A stretch of 64,000 nt of DNA from Robiginitomaculum antarcticum DSM 21748 (GTDB lineage: Bacteria > Pseudomonadota > Alphaproteobacteria > Caulobacterales > Maricaulaceae): NCBI RefSeq assembly GCF_000365025.1, contig NZ_KB823014.1, positions 124,001 to 188,000 of the forward strand, read 5' to 3'. This document shows, piece after piece, positions 7,508 through 17,800 of this stretch (positions are counted from its first letter, which is position 1; each line of letters opens with the position of its first letter). The notes beneath the pieces were generated by a model. It had not been told where the DNA came from, searched no databases, and saw nothing but the letters and a program-made list of their open reading frames with translations. The position numbers were made by a program, and so were the translations under genes.

Positions 7508-8935
7508 ATGGCCGATAATAAATCTCTCACGCTTAGCCGTGAGGAGATGCGAACCGCCGGAGAGGATGTATTAGATTTGGTCATTGACCATTTTTTACAT
7601 AATCATGAACGCTCCGTCACTAAGCCCACCGATCCCGCCATGCTAGCGCGTTGGTTACAAGAACCCATTCCGGAGACGGGAATGGATTTGGGCGAAGTGA
7701 TTGAAGAGTTCAAGGAGAAAGCCCTGAACACGATGACCCATCTGGATCATCCACGGTGTTTTGCATTCGTCCCAAGTCCAAATAATTTCGTCAGCGCTTT
7801 AGCCGAGTTTATGTCATCATCTTTCAATATATTTGCAGGCGCTTGGCTTGGGCCCTCAGGTGTGGCGGCGATAGAGATGAAATCCATTGATTGGCTCAAA
7901 ACGCTAATCGGTTTACCCAAGGACTCCGGAGGCCTATTCGTTAGCGGCGGATCTATGGCGAACCTGACGGCATTGGCGGTTGCTCGTCATATTAAGCTTC
8001 AAAACAATCCAACCAATGCCGCCGTCTATTTTTCTGATCAAACGCATTCTTCTGTTCCCAAAGGCTTAAAAATATTAGGTTTTCAACCCTATCAAATTAG
8101 GTCTATTGCATCAGACGTCCATATGCGTCTCCCTTTGGAATCCTTAGCTCAGAGAATTGATGAGGACCGTAAACGCGGCCTTGTTCCATTTTGTGTTATC
8201 GCAAATGCCGGGACGACCAATGCTGGGGCGATTGATCCGTTGGAGGATCTGGTAGAGTTCTGTAAAGAACAAGGACTTTGGCTACATGTTGATGGCGCAT
8301 ACGGAGGCGCTACGGCGATCACTCAAACAGGCAAAACGCTCTTAAAGGGTATAGAAAAAGCCGACTCTATTACAATTGACCCTCACAAATGGATGTTTCA
8401 ACCCTATGAAATTGGATGCCTTTTAGTACGGGACACGCACCACTTAAAAGAGGCCTTCAAGGTCACTGCAGAATACCTTGACGTTTTAGAAGACAATGGC
8501 GAGCAGACTAATTTTTGTGACCATGGCGTACAGCTTACACGCGGATTTCGAGCCCTAAAGTTTTGGATGTCACTTAAAACATTTGGACTGAAAAACTTTC
8601 GTGATGCCGTAGACCAAGGGATAAACAATGCTGAATATGTCCAATCGCTTTTGGAGCGCGACCCCCGGTGGGAGATCATTACGGACGCCAATATTGGTGT
8701 AATTAATTTTCGGTTTAATCCCGGATACGCTCTCTCGCCAGGGTTTCACAATCAGTTGTCTCGAGACATTATTCTAGACGGTTTTGCGATGATTACGCCA
8801 ACACGGATTAAAGATATGGAGGTTCTGCGCATTTGCGCCATCAACCCACGCACAACACAGCAAGACTTTGAACTTACGATTAATAAGCTGACGGCTATGG
8901 CCGAAGAGCGATTACCAGCTAAACTGACTGCCTAA
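7508..8935 (+). CDS. group II PLP-dependent amino-acid decarboxylase
   Basis: A 475-aa enzyme of the aromatic-amino-acid/tyrosine/glutamate/diaminobutyrate decarboxylase family. It shows HPRCFAFVPSP near the N-terminus, the PLP-stacking His in QTHSSVPKG (about H180), HVDGAYGG (Asp to the pyridine nitrogen), and the Schiff-base Lys in DPHKWMFQPYE (about K294). Start 7508 has AAAGGA eight bases upstream; an ATG at 7499 overlaps that site. It ends tail-to-tail with mobA, overlapping by 17 bp. It probably makes an amine for the three upstream enzymes; the substrate cannot be read from sequence. Confidence 0.85.
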   Translation: MADNKSLTLSREEMRTAGEDVLDLVIDHFLHNHERSVTKPTDPAMLARWLQEPIPETGMDLGEVIEEFKEKALNTMTHLDHPRCFAFVPSPNNFVSALAEFMSSSFNIFAGAWLGPSGVAAIEMKSIDWLKTLIGLPKDSGGLFVSGGSMANLTALAVARHIKLQNNPTNAAVYFSDQTHSSVPKGLKILGFQPYQIRSIASDVHMRLPLESLAQRIDEDRKRGLVPFCVIANAGTTNAGAIDPLEDLVEFCKEQGLWLHVDGAYGGATAITQTGKTLLKGIEKADSITIDPHKWMFQPYEIGCLLVRDTHHLKEAFKVTAEYLDVLEDNGEQTNFCDHGVQLTRGFRALKFWMSLKTFGLKNFRDAVDQGINNAEYVQSLLERDPRWEIITDANIGVINFRFNPGYALSPGFHNQLSRDIILDGFAMITPTRIKDMEVLRICAINPRTTQQDFELTINKLTAMAEERLPAKLTA

Positions 8936-9518
8936 GTACAACGATAGCATTAGCGCGCTCTAACTCTCGTGCTGTGTTGATATTAAAAAATGGATCGTAA
9001 GGCGCGTCGGGCCATTCCAATTCCTCACGGCCATAGGTTTTGGACGAACGGTTTAAGCTTAGCTCGCCTGCCATCGCACAATGCTCCAATGTTTCCAACG
9101 CCTCGACGGGCCAGATAGCGCAAATGGGATGTAAGCGGCCGCCGGAATTAGCGGCCACGATTTTATGACTTTTTTGCGCGGCGGGTAACAACCAGTCAAC
9201 GAGGTCGCTTGGCAGAAATGGCATATCGCAAGCAACCGTGAGAACGTAGGAAAAACCTTCCTTTTTCGCAAAGGCAAGTCCGGCGATAATGCCTGACAGC
9301 GGGCCCTCAATATCAGCTTTGTCCAATATTTGGAAGTAGCCCGGCGTTAAAACCTGACCGTGTCTACGTAGCCCTATATAAATGGGCAGGTCCCAATTTT
9401 CGGCACGTTGGATTGTATGGTCTATGAGCCGTTTGCCGCAAAGCTCCGTATCAGCCTTATGGCCGCCAATGCGGCGGCCTTGTCCGCCCGCCACAATTAA
9501 TGTGCAAATTTTACTCAT
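8919..9518 (-). CDS. mobA: molybdenum cofactor guanylyltransferase MobA
   Basis: Attaches GMP from GTP to molybdopterin to make the bis-MGD cofactor that NarG needs. The N-terminal nucleotide-binding signature VAGGQGRRIGGHKADTEL is present, and CDMPFLP marks the Mg/GTP site. 199 aa is the usual length. It is the last gene of the nar operon, overlapping the carbonic-anhydrase gene by 8 bp, which ties cofactor maturation directly to nitrate reductase expression. Confidence 0.92.
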   Translation of the reverse strand: MSKICTLIVAGGQGRRIGGHKADTELCGKRLIDHTIQRAENWDLPIYIGLRRHGQVLTPGYFQILDKADIEGPLSGIIAGLAFAKKEGFSYVLTVACDMPFLPSDLVDWLLPAAQKSHKIVAANSGGRLHPICAIWPVEALETLEHCAMAGELSLNRSSKTYGREELEWPDAPYDPFFNINTARELERANAIVVLRQSV

Positions 9519-10149
9519 CGAGATTTTTCAGGATTTGCCGCAGTTTCTCGGCCTGCGAAGGTTTTGTTATGCTCATATCGAGGCTTCTCAACAAGCCGTC
9601 CCGGATCGAATAAATCAACCCATGAACAGCCACGGATTGTTTGCGCCTCCACGCATCTTTCACAAATGGGTTTTGCGCGACGGAGAGCACTTGCGCTCTC
9701 ACATTTTCCTCGCAAATCATATTCACGCGCGAGTCCACATCTTTGATGTCGTGCAGTGTTTTACTGCGCCGCGCGGCAATATCTGAGATGGGGCGTAGCC
9801 AATGATCGATCAGGCCGTGACGGTTGCCGTCCATAGCGGTTTTTACACCACCGCATCCGTAATGGCCGCATACGATGATGTGCTTAATTTTTAGCTTCTC
9901 AAGGGCGAATTGAAGCACAGAGAGAAAATTGGCGTCCTGCGGACAGGCAATGTTTGAGACATTGCGGTGAACAAAAAGCTCGCCGGGGTCAAGACCGACG
10001 ATTTCGTTGGCAGGGACGTGGCTATCAGAACACCCTAACCATAGATATTCAGGATGTTGTTGCGCGGCAAGATGCTGGAAGTATTGCGGGTCAGCGCGAA
10101 CACGGCCGCTTGCCCAATCTAGATTGTTACTTATCAGATTGTCTATCAT
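9511..10149 (-). CDS. beta-class carbonic anhydrase
   Basis: Zinc enzyme interconverting CO2 and bicarbonate, 212 aa. The metal and active-site residues are seen: CSDSHVPANE (Cys, Asp) and CGHYGCGG (His, Cys), plus PGELFVHRNVSN. It is embedded in the nar operon (start overlaps the hemerythrin stop by 4 bp, end overlaps the mobA start). A role in pH or bicarbonate balance during nitrate respiration is an inference; the pairing is not standard for nar operons. Confidence 0.9.
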   Translation of the reverse strand: MIDNLISNNLDWASGRVRADPQYFQHLAAQQHPEYLWLGCSDSHVPANEIVGLDPGELFVHRNVSNIACPQDANFLSVLQFALEKLKIKHIIVCGHYGCGGVKTAMDGNRHGLIDHWLRPISDIAARRSKTLHDIKDVDSRVNMICEENVRAQVLSVAQNPFVKDAWRRKQSVAVHGLIYSIRDGLLRSLDMSITKPSQAEKLRQILKNLDE

Positions 10150-10706
10150 GACGTCTTTTTGAAAGGATCTGTCAAACCTCTGCGCGCGGCCAAACGTTTT
10201 CCCAAAGATTTTTGATCCTCTTTTGTCAGACGTGCGCGCGCGATAGGCAATACCACTGCATTCTCAAGGGCAATATGGTTACGTTGCGCTCTGCAAAATT
10301 CTTCGATTACGGCTTTCGATTCTCGGCTTGTGCCGAGACCTCTTCCAGACTCCAGCGCATTTTCTAAAACTCTAATCACGTTTTTACCGATATCAAGATC
10401 GGCAGCGTGTTCACCAGAGAGCTGACCTAATGTGCGTTCCAGCCTATCCTCAGGCTCGCACCGGCGTCGCAGGAGCGGAAATAAGTCATCCTCTTCGTCA
10501 ATGATGTGTAGTGGCATTTCATCTTGCAAGAAGATGAGGATTTCTTTGACAAGGCCAGCGTCGAGAACGACGGAGCCCGCATGCTCAGTAAGTTTTTGAC
10601 ATATTTGTCGATGCTTATGATGCTCTGCAAAAAACCACAAAAGAGGGTCCTTGAGTAAATCCGTTGAAGGTGTCTCTATTAAAGTATTGTTAGCAGCACT
10701 TGTCAT
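10146..10706 (-). CDS. hemerythrin/HHE-domain protein
   Basis: An about 186-aa protein with a hemerythrin-like four-helix region: FFAEHHKHRQIC, then PLHIIDEEDDLFP, and NHIALENAVVLP carry the His/Glu ligands expected for a di-iron centre. Such proteins bind O2 or NO or repair iron centres; a nitrosative-stress role fits the nar context but is inferred. Start 10706 is chosen for an AGGAAAG ribosome site; it overlaps the end of the preceding peptidyl-prolyl isomerase gene by 17 bp, so the two are translationally coupled. Confidence 0.82.
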   Translation of the reverse strand: MTSAANNTLIETPSTDLLKDPLLWFFAEHHKHRQICQKLTEHAGSVVLDAGLVKEILIFLQDEMPLHIIDEEDDLFPLLRRRCEPEDRLERTLGQLSGEHAADLDIGKNVIRVLENALESGRGLGTSRESKAVIEEFCRAQRNHIALENAVVLPIARARLTKEDQKSLGKRLAARRGLTDPFKKTS

Positions 10707-11859
10707 GGCACTTTCCTTCAGGGGGTTTATGAACATGGTGAGCCCCAATGTTTAAGGCCCGTCCCGGTTTTTTATCTTCCGGGAATTGGTGCTTCACAAT
10801 GACCGCTAAACTATCTGTCAGCGGATTATCGCTGTCTCTCAAACATGAAATAATCTTCGTCCACGCATCATCATCGGCGCGGTTGATAAACGCCGGGACG
10901 GAGTTGCCCAGAATATCTTGCGGTAAGACGTTTTGACTTTTAGCTTTTTTAATAATGACGGTTCGGCTTTCCTCGTCGAGTAGCTCAACGGCATTCTGGG
11001 GCTGATTGAAAATGTCACCCAAGACGAAACGAATTTTTCCGGCCCCGTCACTATTTCGGTCCAGTTCACCCTCTGTGTTGATTGCCAAGCTCGGGGCATG
11101 ACCCGCATTCGCCGTTAAAAGACGATCAACATACTTCGCAGCCGCAACCGTCCAAGCCCGTAATTCTAGTGTGGTTTCAATATGTTCGCACACATGCTCA
11201 AACGGCAGTCGGCGTCCATCAACGCGATGATCCAGTTTGAGGATGTGCCAGCCATGTTTTGATTTGACGGCCGTCGGCGCTATTTCTTCTATATCTAAGT
11301 TTAAAAGCACATCCCATATATTGGCCAGAAGATCACCGGGCCTTAATTGGCCCAAGCTTCCACCATCGCTACTGCTTGGACAATTCGAGACTGTGCGCGC
11401 AAGTGAAAAGAATTTCTTAGGATTTTTCATAAGAAGGGACAAAAGTTCAGTGGCCTGTTCTTCTGCGGCAATCCAACTGGCCTCATCATCTTCGCGCGGC
11501 GCAATGAGGATATGAGAGGCCTCTAGAAGAGGCGCCGTGGAAAACCCCTTGGGTTGAGAGTCGTAGATTCTCCTCACGGCGATAGGATCAATCTCGTCGG
11601 GCTCAACCTCTTCACTCAGGACGGCACGAATAAGAGCTTCCTCTTTGGTTTCTTGCAGCCCCTTTTCATTGATCTCTTGCTCGAAAATAAGACCCATTTT
11701 TTCACCCTGTGCCAGAAGAACGGTTTTTGCGGCTAAAGCCCGCCCTGCCATTTGGCGCGACTCTTTCATACTGGCGGATTTGTGGTTCTGCATCTCTGAC
11801 GCCAGCAAAGTTTCAGGGATTTCTACCCCGAAGAATACGGCTGAATGTGTGGAGCTCAT
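10690..11859 (-). CDS. parvulin-type peptidyl-prolyl isomerase of the nar operon
   Basis: A 389-aa protein with a central PpiC/parvulin domain (EASHILIAPRE, DGGSLGQLRPGDL, and KSKHGWHILKLD, about residues 110-215), flanked by an N-terminal SurA/NifM-like helical part and a C-terminal extension ending in GKCHDKCC. No signal peptide is visible, so it is probably cytoplasmic and could help fold or assemble the nitrate reductase. Parvulin genes following narI are known in some other bacteria. The two-Cys tail may bind metal. It overlaps narI by 4 bp. Confidence 0.8.
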   Translation of the reverse strand: MSSTHSAVFFGVEIPETLLASEMQNHKSASMKESRQMAGRALAAKTVLLAQGEKMGLIFEQEINEKGLQETKEEALIRAVLSEEVEPDEIDPIAVRRIYDSQPKGFSTAPLLEASHILIAPREDDEASWIAAEEQATELLSLLMKNPKKFFSLARTVSNCPSSSDGGSLGQLRPGDLLANIWDVLLNLDIEEIAPTAVKSKHGWHILKLDHRVDGRRLPFEHVCEHIETTLELRAWTVAAAKYVDRLLTANAGHAPSLAINTEGELDRNSDGAGKIRFVLGDIFNQPQNAVELLDEESRTVIIKKAKSQNVLPQDILGNSVPAFINRADDDAWTKIISCLRDSDNPLTDSLAVIVKHQFPEDKKPGRALNIGAHHVHKPPEGKCHDKCC

Positions 11860-12605
11860 GAGCGGCCTCCTGCTTTACGGGCTGCAAGATCGCGGCGTGT
11901 GCGAACAATTTGCCAGCCGCGGCGGGGTAAGTACCAAATGGGTGCTGATAGCATGTGGACCAGACGGGTGAAGGGAAAGACTAAGAAGATGGTCAGTCCA
12001 AGCGTAATATGCAGCTTAAATAGCCAATGCACATCAGCGATATGATTTGCGGCACCGGGGCGTAGTGTAAATATACGTTGTGCCCAAGTCATAAATTTGA
12101 CCATTTCGGAACCGTCTAAATGTTGTCCTGAAAACGGTATTGTCGCCAGACCTAAAATCAACTGTACAACAAGTAATGTCAAAATAGCGATATCGCTGAA
12201 ATTGGAAGTTTTCCGAATTCTGGGATCAAACAAGCGGCGGTGTAACAACATAAGGCCGCCAGCCAATGCGAACACGGCGGCAAATCCACCAACGCCCATT
12301 GCCATAATTTGTTTAGTGCCATGGGTAATACGAAAGAGCTCAAAGGCCTTAAGAGGTGTCAACAAGCCCACGATGTGCCCAACGAAAATTATCAGCACAC
12401 CGATATGAAATAGCACAGACCCCCACATAAGCTGCTTTCGACGCAGAAGTTGAGACGAACTTGAACGCCAAGTATATTGTTCGCGATCAAATCGGATAAT
12501 TGAACCAATCGCCAAAACAGCGAGGGCAATATATGGGTAAACACCAAAAAGAAGCTGATCTATCGGCCCAGCCGTCGCCAGTGTTACTGCGTGCTCTGTA
12601 GCCAT
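11856..12605 (-). CDS. narI: respiratory nitrate reductase gamma subunit NarI
   Basis: Membrane dihaem cytochrome b subunit that takes electrons from quinol and passes them to NarH. 249 aa with five apparent transmembrane helices and His-bearing helices (WGSVLFHIGVLIIFVGH, WLFKLHITLGLTIF, TRLVHMLSAP) for two b haems. It is slightly longer than E. coli NarI. The order G-H-J-I is canonical; the 59-nt gap after narJ is the largest in the operon but lacks a terminator. Confidence 0.93.
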   Translation of the reverse strand: MATEHAVTLATAGPIDQLLFGVYPYIALAVLAIGSIIRFDREQYTWRSSSSQLLRRKQLMWGSVLFHIGVLIIFVGHIVGLLTPLKAFELFRITHGTKQIMAMGVGGFAAVFALAGGLMLLHRRLFDPRIRKTSNFSDIAILTLLVVQLILGLATIPFSGQHLDGSEMVKFMTWAQRIFTLRPGAANHIADVHWLFKLHITLGLTIFLVFPFTRLVHMLSAPIWYLPRRGWQIVRTRRDLAARKAGGRS

Positions 12606-12664
12606 GATAAGGATCCTTTATCGTAATGCGCGTCCGTTTTTCTAGCGTGACGAACTCTATTGTT

Positions 12665-13345
12665 TTAAGCGCCGGCTTGCATGCCTGCGACCATAGCCTC
12701 AGCTTTAGGGCATCCATCGGAAGGTGTTCCGGGACCAAATGTAATGGGTTCTTCCGCCCAGCTTTTGTCCAAAGCTTCCAAATCATCCGGGTCATCCTCT
12801 TCCATAGCCAAGAGGTCATCGAGAGCATCTTTATCCGCCGGACGATCGGACAGCGCCGTCAAAGCCCCAAAGATTGCACGGTATCCGCTTTCACGTTTTT
12901 TGAGGCGCTCACCGATGGCGGCCACAACATGAGCGGCCTCGCCGATAAGTGACGCGGCTTGCTCATTTGGCACAACGGATAGAAACTCTAAAAAGATAGG
13001 CAGGTAATCCGGAAGATCGCTGATTTCCATTTCTAAGCCATGCGCTTTATAAAGCTCTACAAGCCCAACCATAGCCGGGCCGCGTTCGCGGCTTTCCCCA
13101 TGCACATGCTCATAAAGATGCAAAGACAATGTGCGGGAGCGATCAAATTGTTCCACATAAGCAGATTGCGCTTCATAAAGATCAGATGACGCGATGCTCG
13201 TCGCTAACTTTCGCAGTGAGCGAACAATTTTCTCAGGGATAAGACCTTCATCTGCAATTGCGTCAACGAGCGACAGAGCTTCCTCCTGAAGCGGGGCTTC
13301 AGGATAGGAGAGAAGACGAGATAAGGCTCTATAAGTGATAGCCAT
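12665..13345 (-). CDS. narJ: nitrate reductase assembly chaperone NarJ
   Basis: TorD/DmsD-family chaperone that binds NarG before cofactor insertion and membrane docking; 226 aa. The family pattern is visible: RALSRLLSYPE at the N-terminus and YVEQFDRSRTLSLHLYEHVHGESRERG in the middle (the HLYEHVHG-like core). The C-terminal half is acidic and variable. Start 13345 lies two bases from the narH stop. Confidence 0.92.
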   Translation of the reverse strand: MAITYRALSRLLSYPEAPLQEEALSLVDAIADEGLIPEKIVRSLRKLATSIASSDLYEAQSAYVEQFDRSRTLSLHLYEHVHGESRERGPAMVGLVELYKAHGLEMEISDLPDYLPIFLEFLSVVPNEQAASLIGEAAHVVAAIGERLKKRESGYRAIFGALTALSDRPADKDALDDLLAMEEDDPDDLEALDKSWAEEPITFGPGTPSDGCPKAEAMVAGMQAGA

Positions 13346-13347
13346 GA

Positions 13348-14895
13348 TTAAAACTCCGCAGGTAATTTAGGGGGTGTCATGTCAGCCGTTTTAGACCGTG
13401 ACCGCTTGTCTTTGCCAAAGAGGCCCACTTCAGTGCGGCCACCGGAGCAGTCATTACCAAAAGTAAATCCGCAGTCTCCACGCATTTGCAACATGTCTTC
13501 TTTGTCTTCACGGTGGGTCGTTGGAATGACAAAACGATCCTCATAATTGGCAATCGCCATATATTTATACATCTCGTCAATTTGAGCTGCGGTGAGACCC
13601 ACTTTCTCAGCGGTCGGGTGATCAATCACGCCGTCAATGGACTTGGCTCGCATATATTTGCGCATAGCCATCATCCGCTCGAGCGCCAGAACAACCGGTT
13701 CCTCTTTGCCGGCGGTCAGCAAATTGGCGAGATATTTAACTGGAATCCGCATGGACGCGACGTCGGGCATATCATTATCAACTTCCAGCGCAGACGCTGC
13801 AACGGCAGACTGAATCGGAGAAAGCGGCGGCACATACCAAACCATTGGAAGGGTGCGGTATTCAGGATGCAGCGGGAATGCCACTTTCCAATCCATCGCC
13901 ATTTTATAAACGGGACTGATTTTCGCTGCCTCGAGCCAAGCTTCGGGAATGCCGTCTTTGCGGGCCTGTGCAATGACTTCAGGATCATTGGGGTCCAAGA
14001 ACACATCAAGCTGCGCTTGATACAGATCCTTTTCGTCAGGCGTGGAAGCCGCTTCTTCGATTTTATCAGCATCATACAGCAAGACGCCAAGGTAGCGAAT
14101 ACGGCCAACGCATGTTTCAGAACATACTGTCGGCTGACCGACTTCGAGGCGCGGATAGCACAATGTGCATTTTTCGGATTTACCGGATTCCCAGTTGTAA
14201 TAGACCTTTTTATAAGGACAGGCGGACACGCACATGCGCCAGCCCCGGCACTTATCTTGGTCAATCAATACAATGCCGTCTTCTTCGCGCTTATAGATCG
14301 CGCCGGATGGACAGGCCGCAACACAGGTCGGATTTAAGCAATGCTCGCACAGGCGAGGCAAATACATCATGAAGGTTTGTTCAAACGCACCGTAGATTTC
14401 TTTCTCTATGCCTTCAAAATTATAGTCCGCACTGCGCTTTTCAAATTCACCGCCAAGGATTTCTTCCCAGTTGGCGCCCCATTCGATTTTCTCCATGCGC
14501 TCGCCTGTGATTTTAGACCGAGGGCGAGCCGTCGGGAACGCCTTCATTTCAGGGGCGGTTTGCAAGTGAGCATAATCGAAATCGAATGGCTCGTAATAAT
14601 CATCGATTTCAGGCAAATCAGGGTTGGCAAAAATTTTCGACAATATGCGCCATTTCGCGCCCATATTAGGCTCGATCTTGCCGTTCTTCTTACGTTTCCA
14701 GCCACCATTCCAGCGTTTCTGGTTTTCCCAATCTTTTGGAAAGCCAATGCCGGGCTTGGTTTCAACATTGTTGAACCAGGCATATTCAACGCCCTCGCGG
14801 CTCGTCCAAACATTCTTACAGGTGACGGAACAGGTGTGACAGCCGATACATTTATCGAGGTTTAAGACCATTCCTATTTGAGCACGGATTTTCAT
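13348..14895 (-). CDS. narH: respiratory nitrate reductase beta subunit NarH
   Basis: Iron-sulfur subunit carrying three [4Fe-4S] and one [3Fe-4S] cluster. The four Cys groups are visible: CIGCHTCSVTCKNVW, CEHCLNPTCVAACPSG, CRGWRMCVSACPYKK (with the Trp replacing a Cys that is typical of the 3Fe cluster) and CTLCYPRLEVGQ...C. 515 aa matches the family. Start and stop overlap narG (ATGA) and abut narJ. Confidence 0.96.
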   Translation of the reverse strand: MKIRAQIGMVLNLDKCIGCHTCSVTCKNVWTSREGVEYAWFNNVETKPGIGFPKDWENQKRWNGGWKRKKNGKIEPNMGAKWRILSKIFANPDLPEIDDYYEPFDFDYAHLQTAPEMKAFPTARPRSKITGERMEKIEWGANWEEILGGEFEKRSADYNFEGIEKEIYGAFEQTFMMYLPRLCEHCLNPTCVAACPSGAIYKREEDGIVLIDQDKCRGWRMCVSACPYKKVYYNWESGKSEKCTLCYPRLEVGQPTVCSETCVGRIRYLGVLLYDADKIEEAASTPDEKDLYQAQLDVFLDPNDPEVIAQARKDGIPEAWLEAAKISPVYKMAMDWKVAFPLHPEYRTLPMVWYVPPLSPIQSAVAASALEVDNDMPDVASMRIPVKYLANLLTAGKEEPVVLALERMMAMRKYMRAKSIDGVIDHPTAEKVGLTAAQIDEMYKYMAIANYEDRFVIPTTHREDKEDMLQMRGDCGFTFGNDCSGGRTEVGLFGKDKRSRSKTADMTPPKLPAEF

Positions 14896-17800
14896 TCTGC
14901 AGCCTCCGATCTAGACGCCGGTTCATCTAACCAGTCGACTTTATTCATTTTGCGAATAACGATGAATTCATCGCGATTAGAGCCCACAGTGCCGTAATAA
15001 TTGAAGCCATATGAAAGTTGGGCATAGCCGCCAATCATATGTGTGGGTTTGAGGATTGTGCGGGTCACAGAGTTATGAATACCGCCGCGCTTGCCGGTCA
15101 TTTCAGAGCCCGGTGTGTTCACCTGTTTCTCTTGCGCGTGATACATAAAGACTGTGCCTTCACGAATACGCTGGGAAACCACCGCGCGGGCTGTCAACGC
15201 GCCGTTAGCGTTAAACACTTCTACCCAATCGTTATCAATCAAATCGGCGCGCTTGGCATCGGTTTCACTAATCCAGACAACAGGGCCGCCGCGGTTCAGT
15301 GTCAGCATCAACAGATTATCTGAATAGGTTGAGTGAATACCCCATTTTTGGTGAGGCGTTAAAAAGTTAAGGGTAATCTCAGGATTGCCATTAGGCTTTT
15401 GACCTTTGACATGCGTTGTCTTCAAATCAACCGGTGGCTTGTAAACCACAAACCCTTCACCAAAAGCGCGCATCCAATCATGATCTTGATAGAGTTGCTG
15501 ACGCCCTGACAGTGTCCGCCATGGGATCAACTCATGCACATTGGTATAGCCGGCATTGTAACTGACGTGTTCGCTTTCAATACCTGACCAAATAGGTGAG
15601 GAAATGATCTTACGCGGCTGGGCCACAATATCGCGGAAGCGGATTTTCTCGTCCTCTTTGGGTTCTGCCAAATGGGCGTGCTTCCGGCCTGTCTGCTTTT
15701 CAAGAGCCTTCCAGGCTTTGACGGCGACTTCGCCATTGGTTTCAGGCGCGAGCATGAGAATTGTTTCGCACGCATCAATGGCGCTGTTGATTTGAGGCTG
15801 GCCTTGGGAGACACCCTCTTTTAAGACAGGACCGTTGAGAGAGCGCAAGTTTGCGACATCTTCTTTCGTATCCCAGCCAATGCCTTTGCCACCATTTCCG
15901 ACTTTTTCAAGAAGCGGGCCAAGCGACGTAAATTTGTCATAGATTTGCGAGTAATCGCGCTCGACAATGGAGATTTGAGGCATGGTTTTGCCGGGAATGG
16001 GCTCACATTCGCCTTTATACCAGTCTTTGACGCCCGAAGCCTGAGCAAGTTCCCCTGCGGTATCATGCTGGATAGGCGTAAGAACAACGTCTTCTTCAAC
16101 ACCCAAAACTTCGCTGGAGATTTCAGAGAAGGTTTTAGCCAACCCCTTAAAGATGTCCCAATCCGAGCGAGATTCCCATGCCGGATCAACGGCTTTTCCC
16201 AAGGGGTGAATGAAGGGGTGCATATCTGACGTATTCAGATCATTTTTCTCATACCATGTCGCGGTTGGCAAAACGATGTCAGAGTAAACGGCGGTCGTCG
16301 ACATACGGAAGTCGATACAGACCAGAAGATCGAGTTTCCCTTCGGGAGCCTCATCGTGCCATTTGACATCTTTAGGTTTGTCGCCTCCGGTATCGCCCAA
16401 TTCCTTACCTTGGATGCCGTGATCGGTGCCAAGGAAATGTTTGAGGAAATATTCGTGACCTTTTCCGGACGAGCCTAGCAGATTTGAGCGCCAGACAAAC
16501 ATATTACGGGGCCAGTTCGCCTCGTCATCGGGGTCCATGCAGGACATTTCCAAACTGCGATCAGACAGACCCTGCACCACATAATCTTTAGGGTCCATGC
16601 CGGCTTTTTTAGCGTCAGCAGCGAGATCCAGCGGATTGGTCTTGAGCGCAGGCGCAGATGGCAACCAGCCCATACGTTCCGCTTTTGCGTTGTAGTCAAT
16701 GAAACTGCCGGACCAATCATCCTTAGGCGCGGTCGGGGATAGGATTTCTTTCACGTCAACGGTTTCATAGCGATACTGGTCAGTGTGAGCATAGAAGAAG
16801 GATGTTGAGTTTTGCTGACGCGGTGGACGCACCCAATCCGTTGCGAAGGCCAGCGGCGCCCAGCCTGTTTGTGGACGTAGCTTTTCTTGGCCAACATAGT
16901 GCGACCAGCCGCCACCGGATTGTCCGATACAGCCGCACATAACGAGCATGTTGATTACGGCACGGTAATTCATGTCCATATGGTACCAGTGGTTCATACC
17001 GGCACCGATAATGACCATGGACTTACCATCAGTCTTTTCAGCATTTGTCGCGAAACCGCGCGCTGTTGCAATGATTTGATCGCGCGGCACAGAGGTAATG
17101 CCTTCAGCCCAAGCCGGAGAATATGGCTGTGGATCGTCATAATCTTTGGCAATATGCTCGCCGCCATAGCCTTGGTCGATACCATAATTGGCCATCATCA
17201 AGTCATAGATACATGCGACTCGCGCCATAGTGCCATCAGCCATCTTCATAACTTTGACAGGGATATTGCGGTTTAAGACATCAGGATGATCGGTTGACGC
17301 AAAGCCGTTAGAGGCGGAGTTAGCAAAGTAAGGAAAGCGCACTTTGGCGATGTCGTCTTCAACGCCCTTTAGGCCTAGGCGCAGCTCAATATCTTTGCCT
17401 TTGCTGTCACGTTCTTCGAGGTTCCATTTACCCTCATCCCCCCAACGGAAACCAATAGACCCATTAGGACATACAACCTTGCCGGTTTTCTCATCAAGAC
17501 CAACAGTTTTCCACTCAGGATTATTGGCCTCTTTCATATTTCCAACAAAATCAGAGGCCCGTAGCATTTGGCCCGGCACATACCCGTCTTCTTGTTCTTC
17601 AAGACGCACAAGAAGCGGCAGATCGCTATATTTACGAAGGTAATCACGAAAGTACGGAACAGTGCGGTCGCGGTGATATTCTTTCAAAATTATATGGCCA
17701 AAGGCCATACCAAGAGCCGCATCCGTCCCTTGCTTAGCCGCAAGCCAAACGTCTGAAAACTTTGATGCTTCGGAATAGTCAGGGCAAATCACAACGGATT

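Noticed and set aside
13486-14337. 283-codon frame antisense to narH
   Set aside because: It is the shadow of a conserved Cys-rich gene; its His/Arg-rich translation has no domain.
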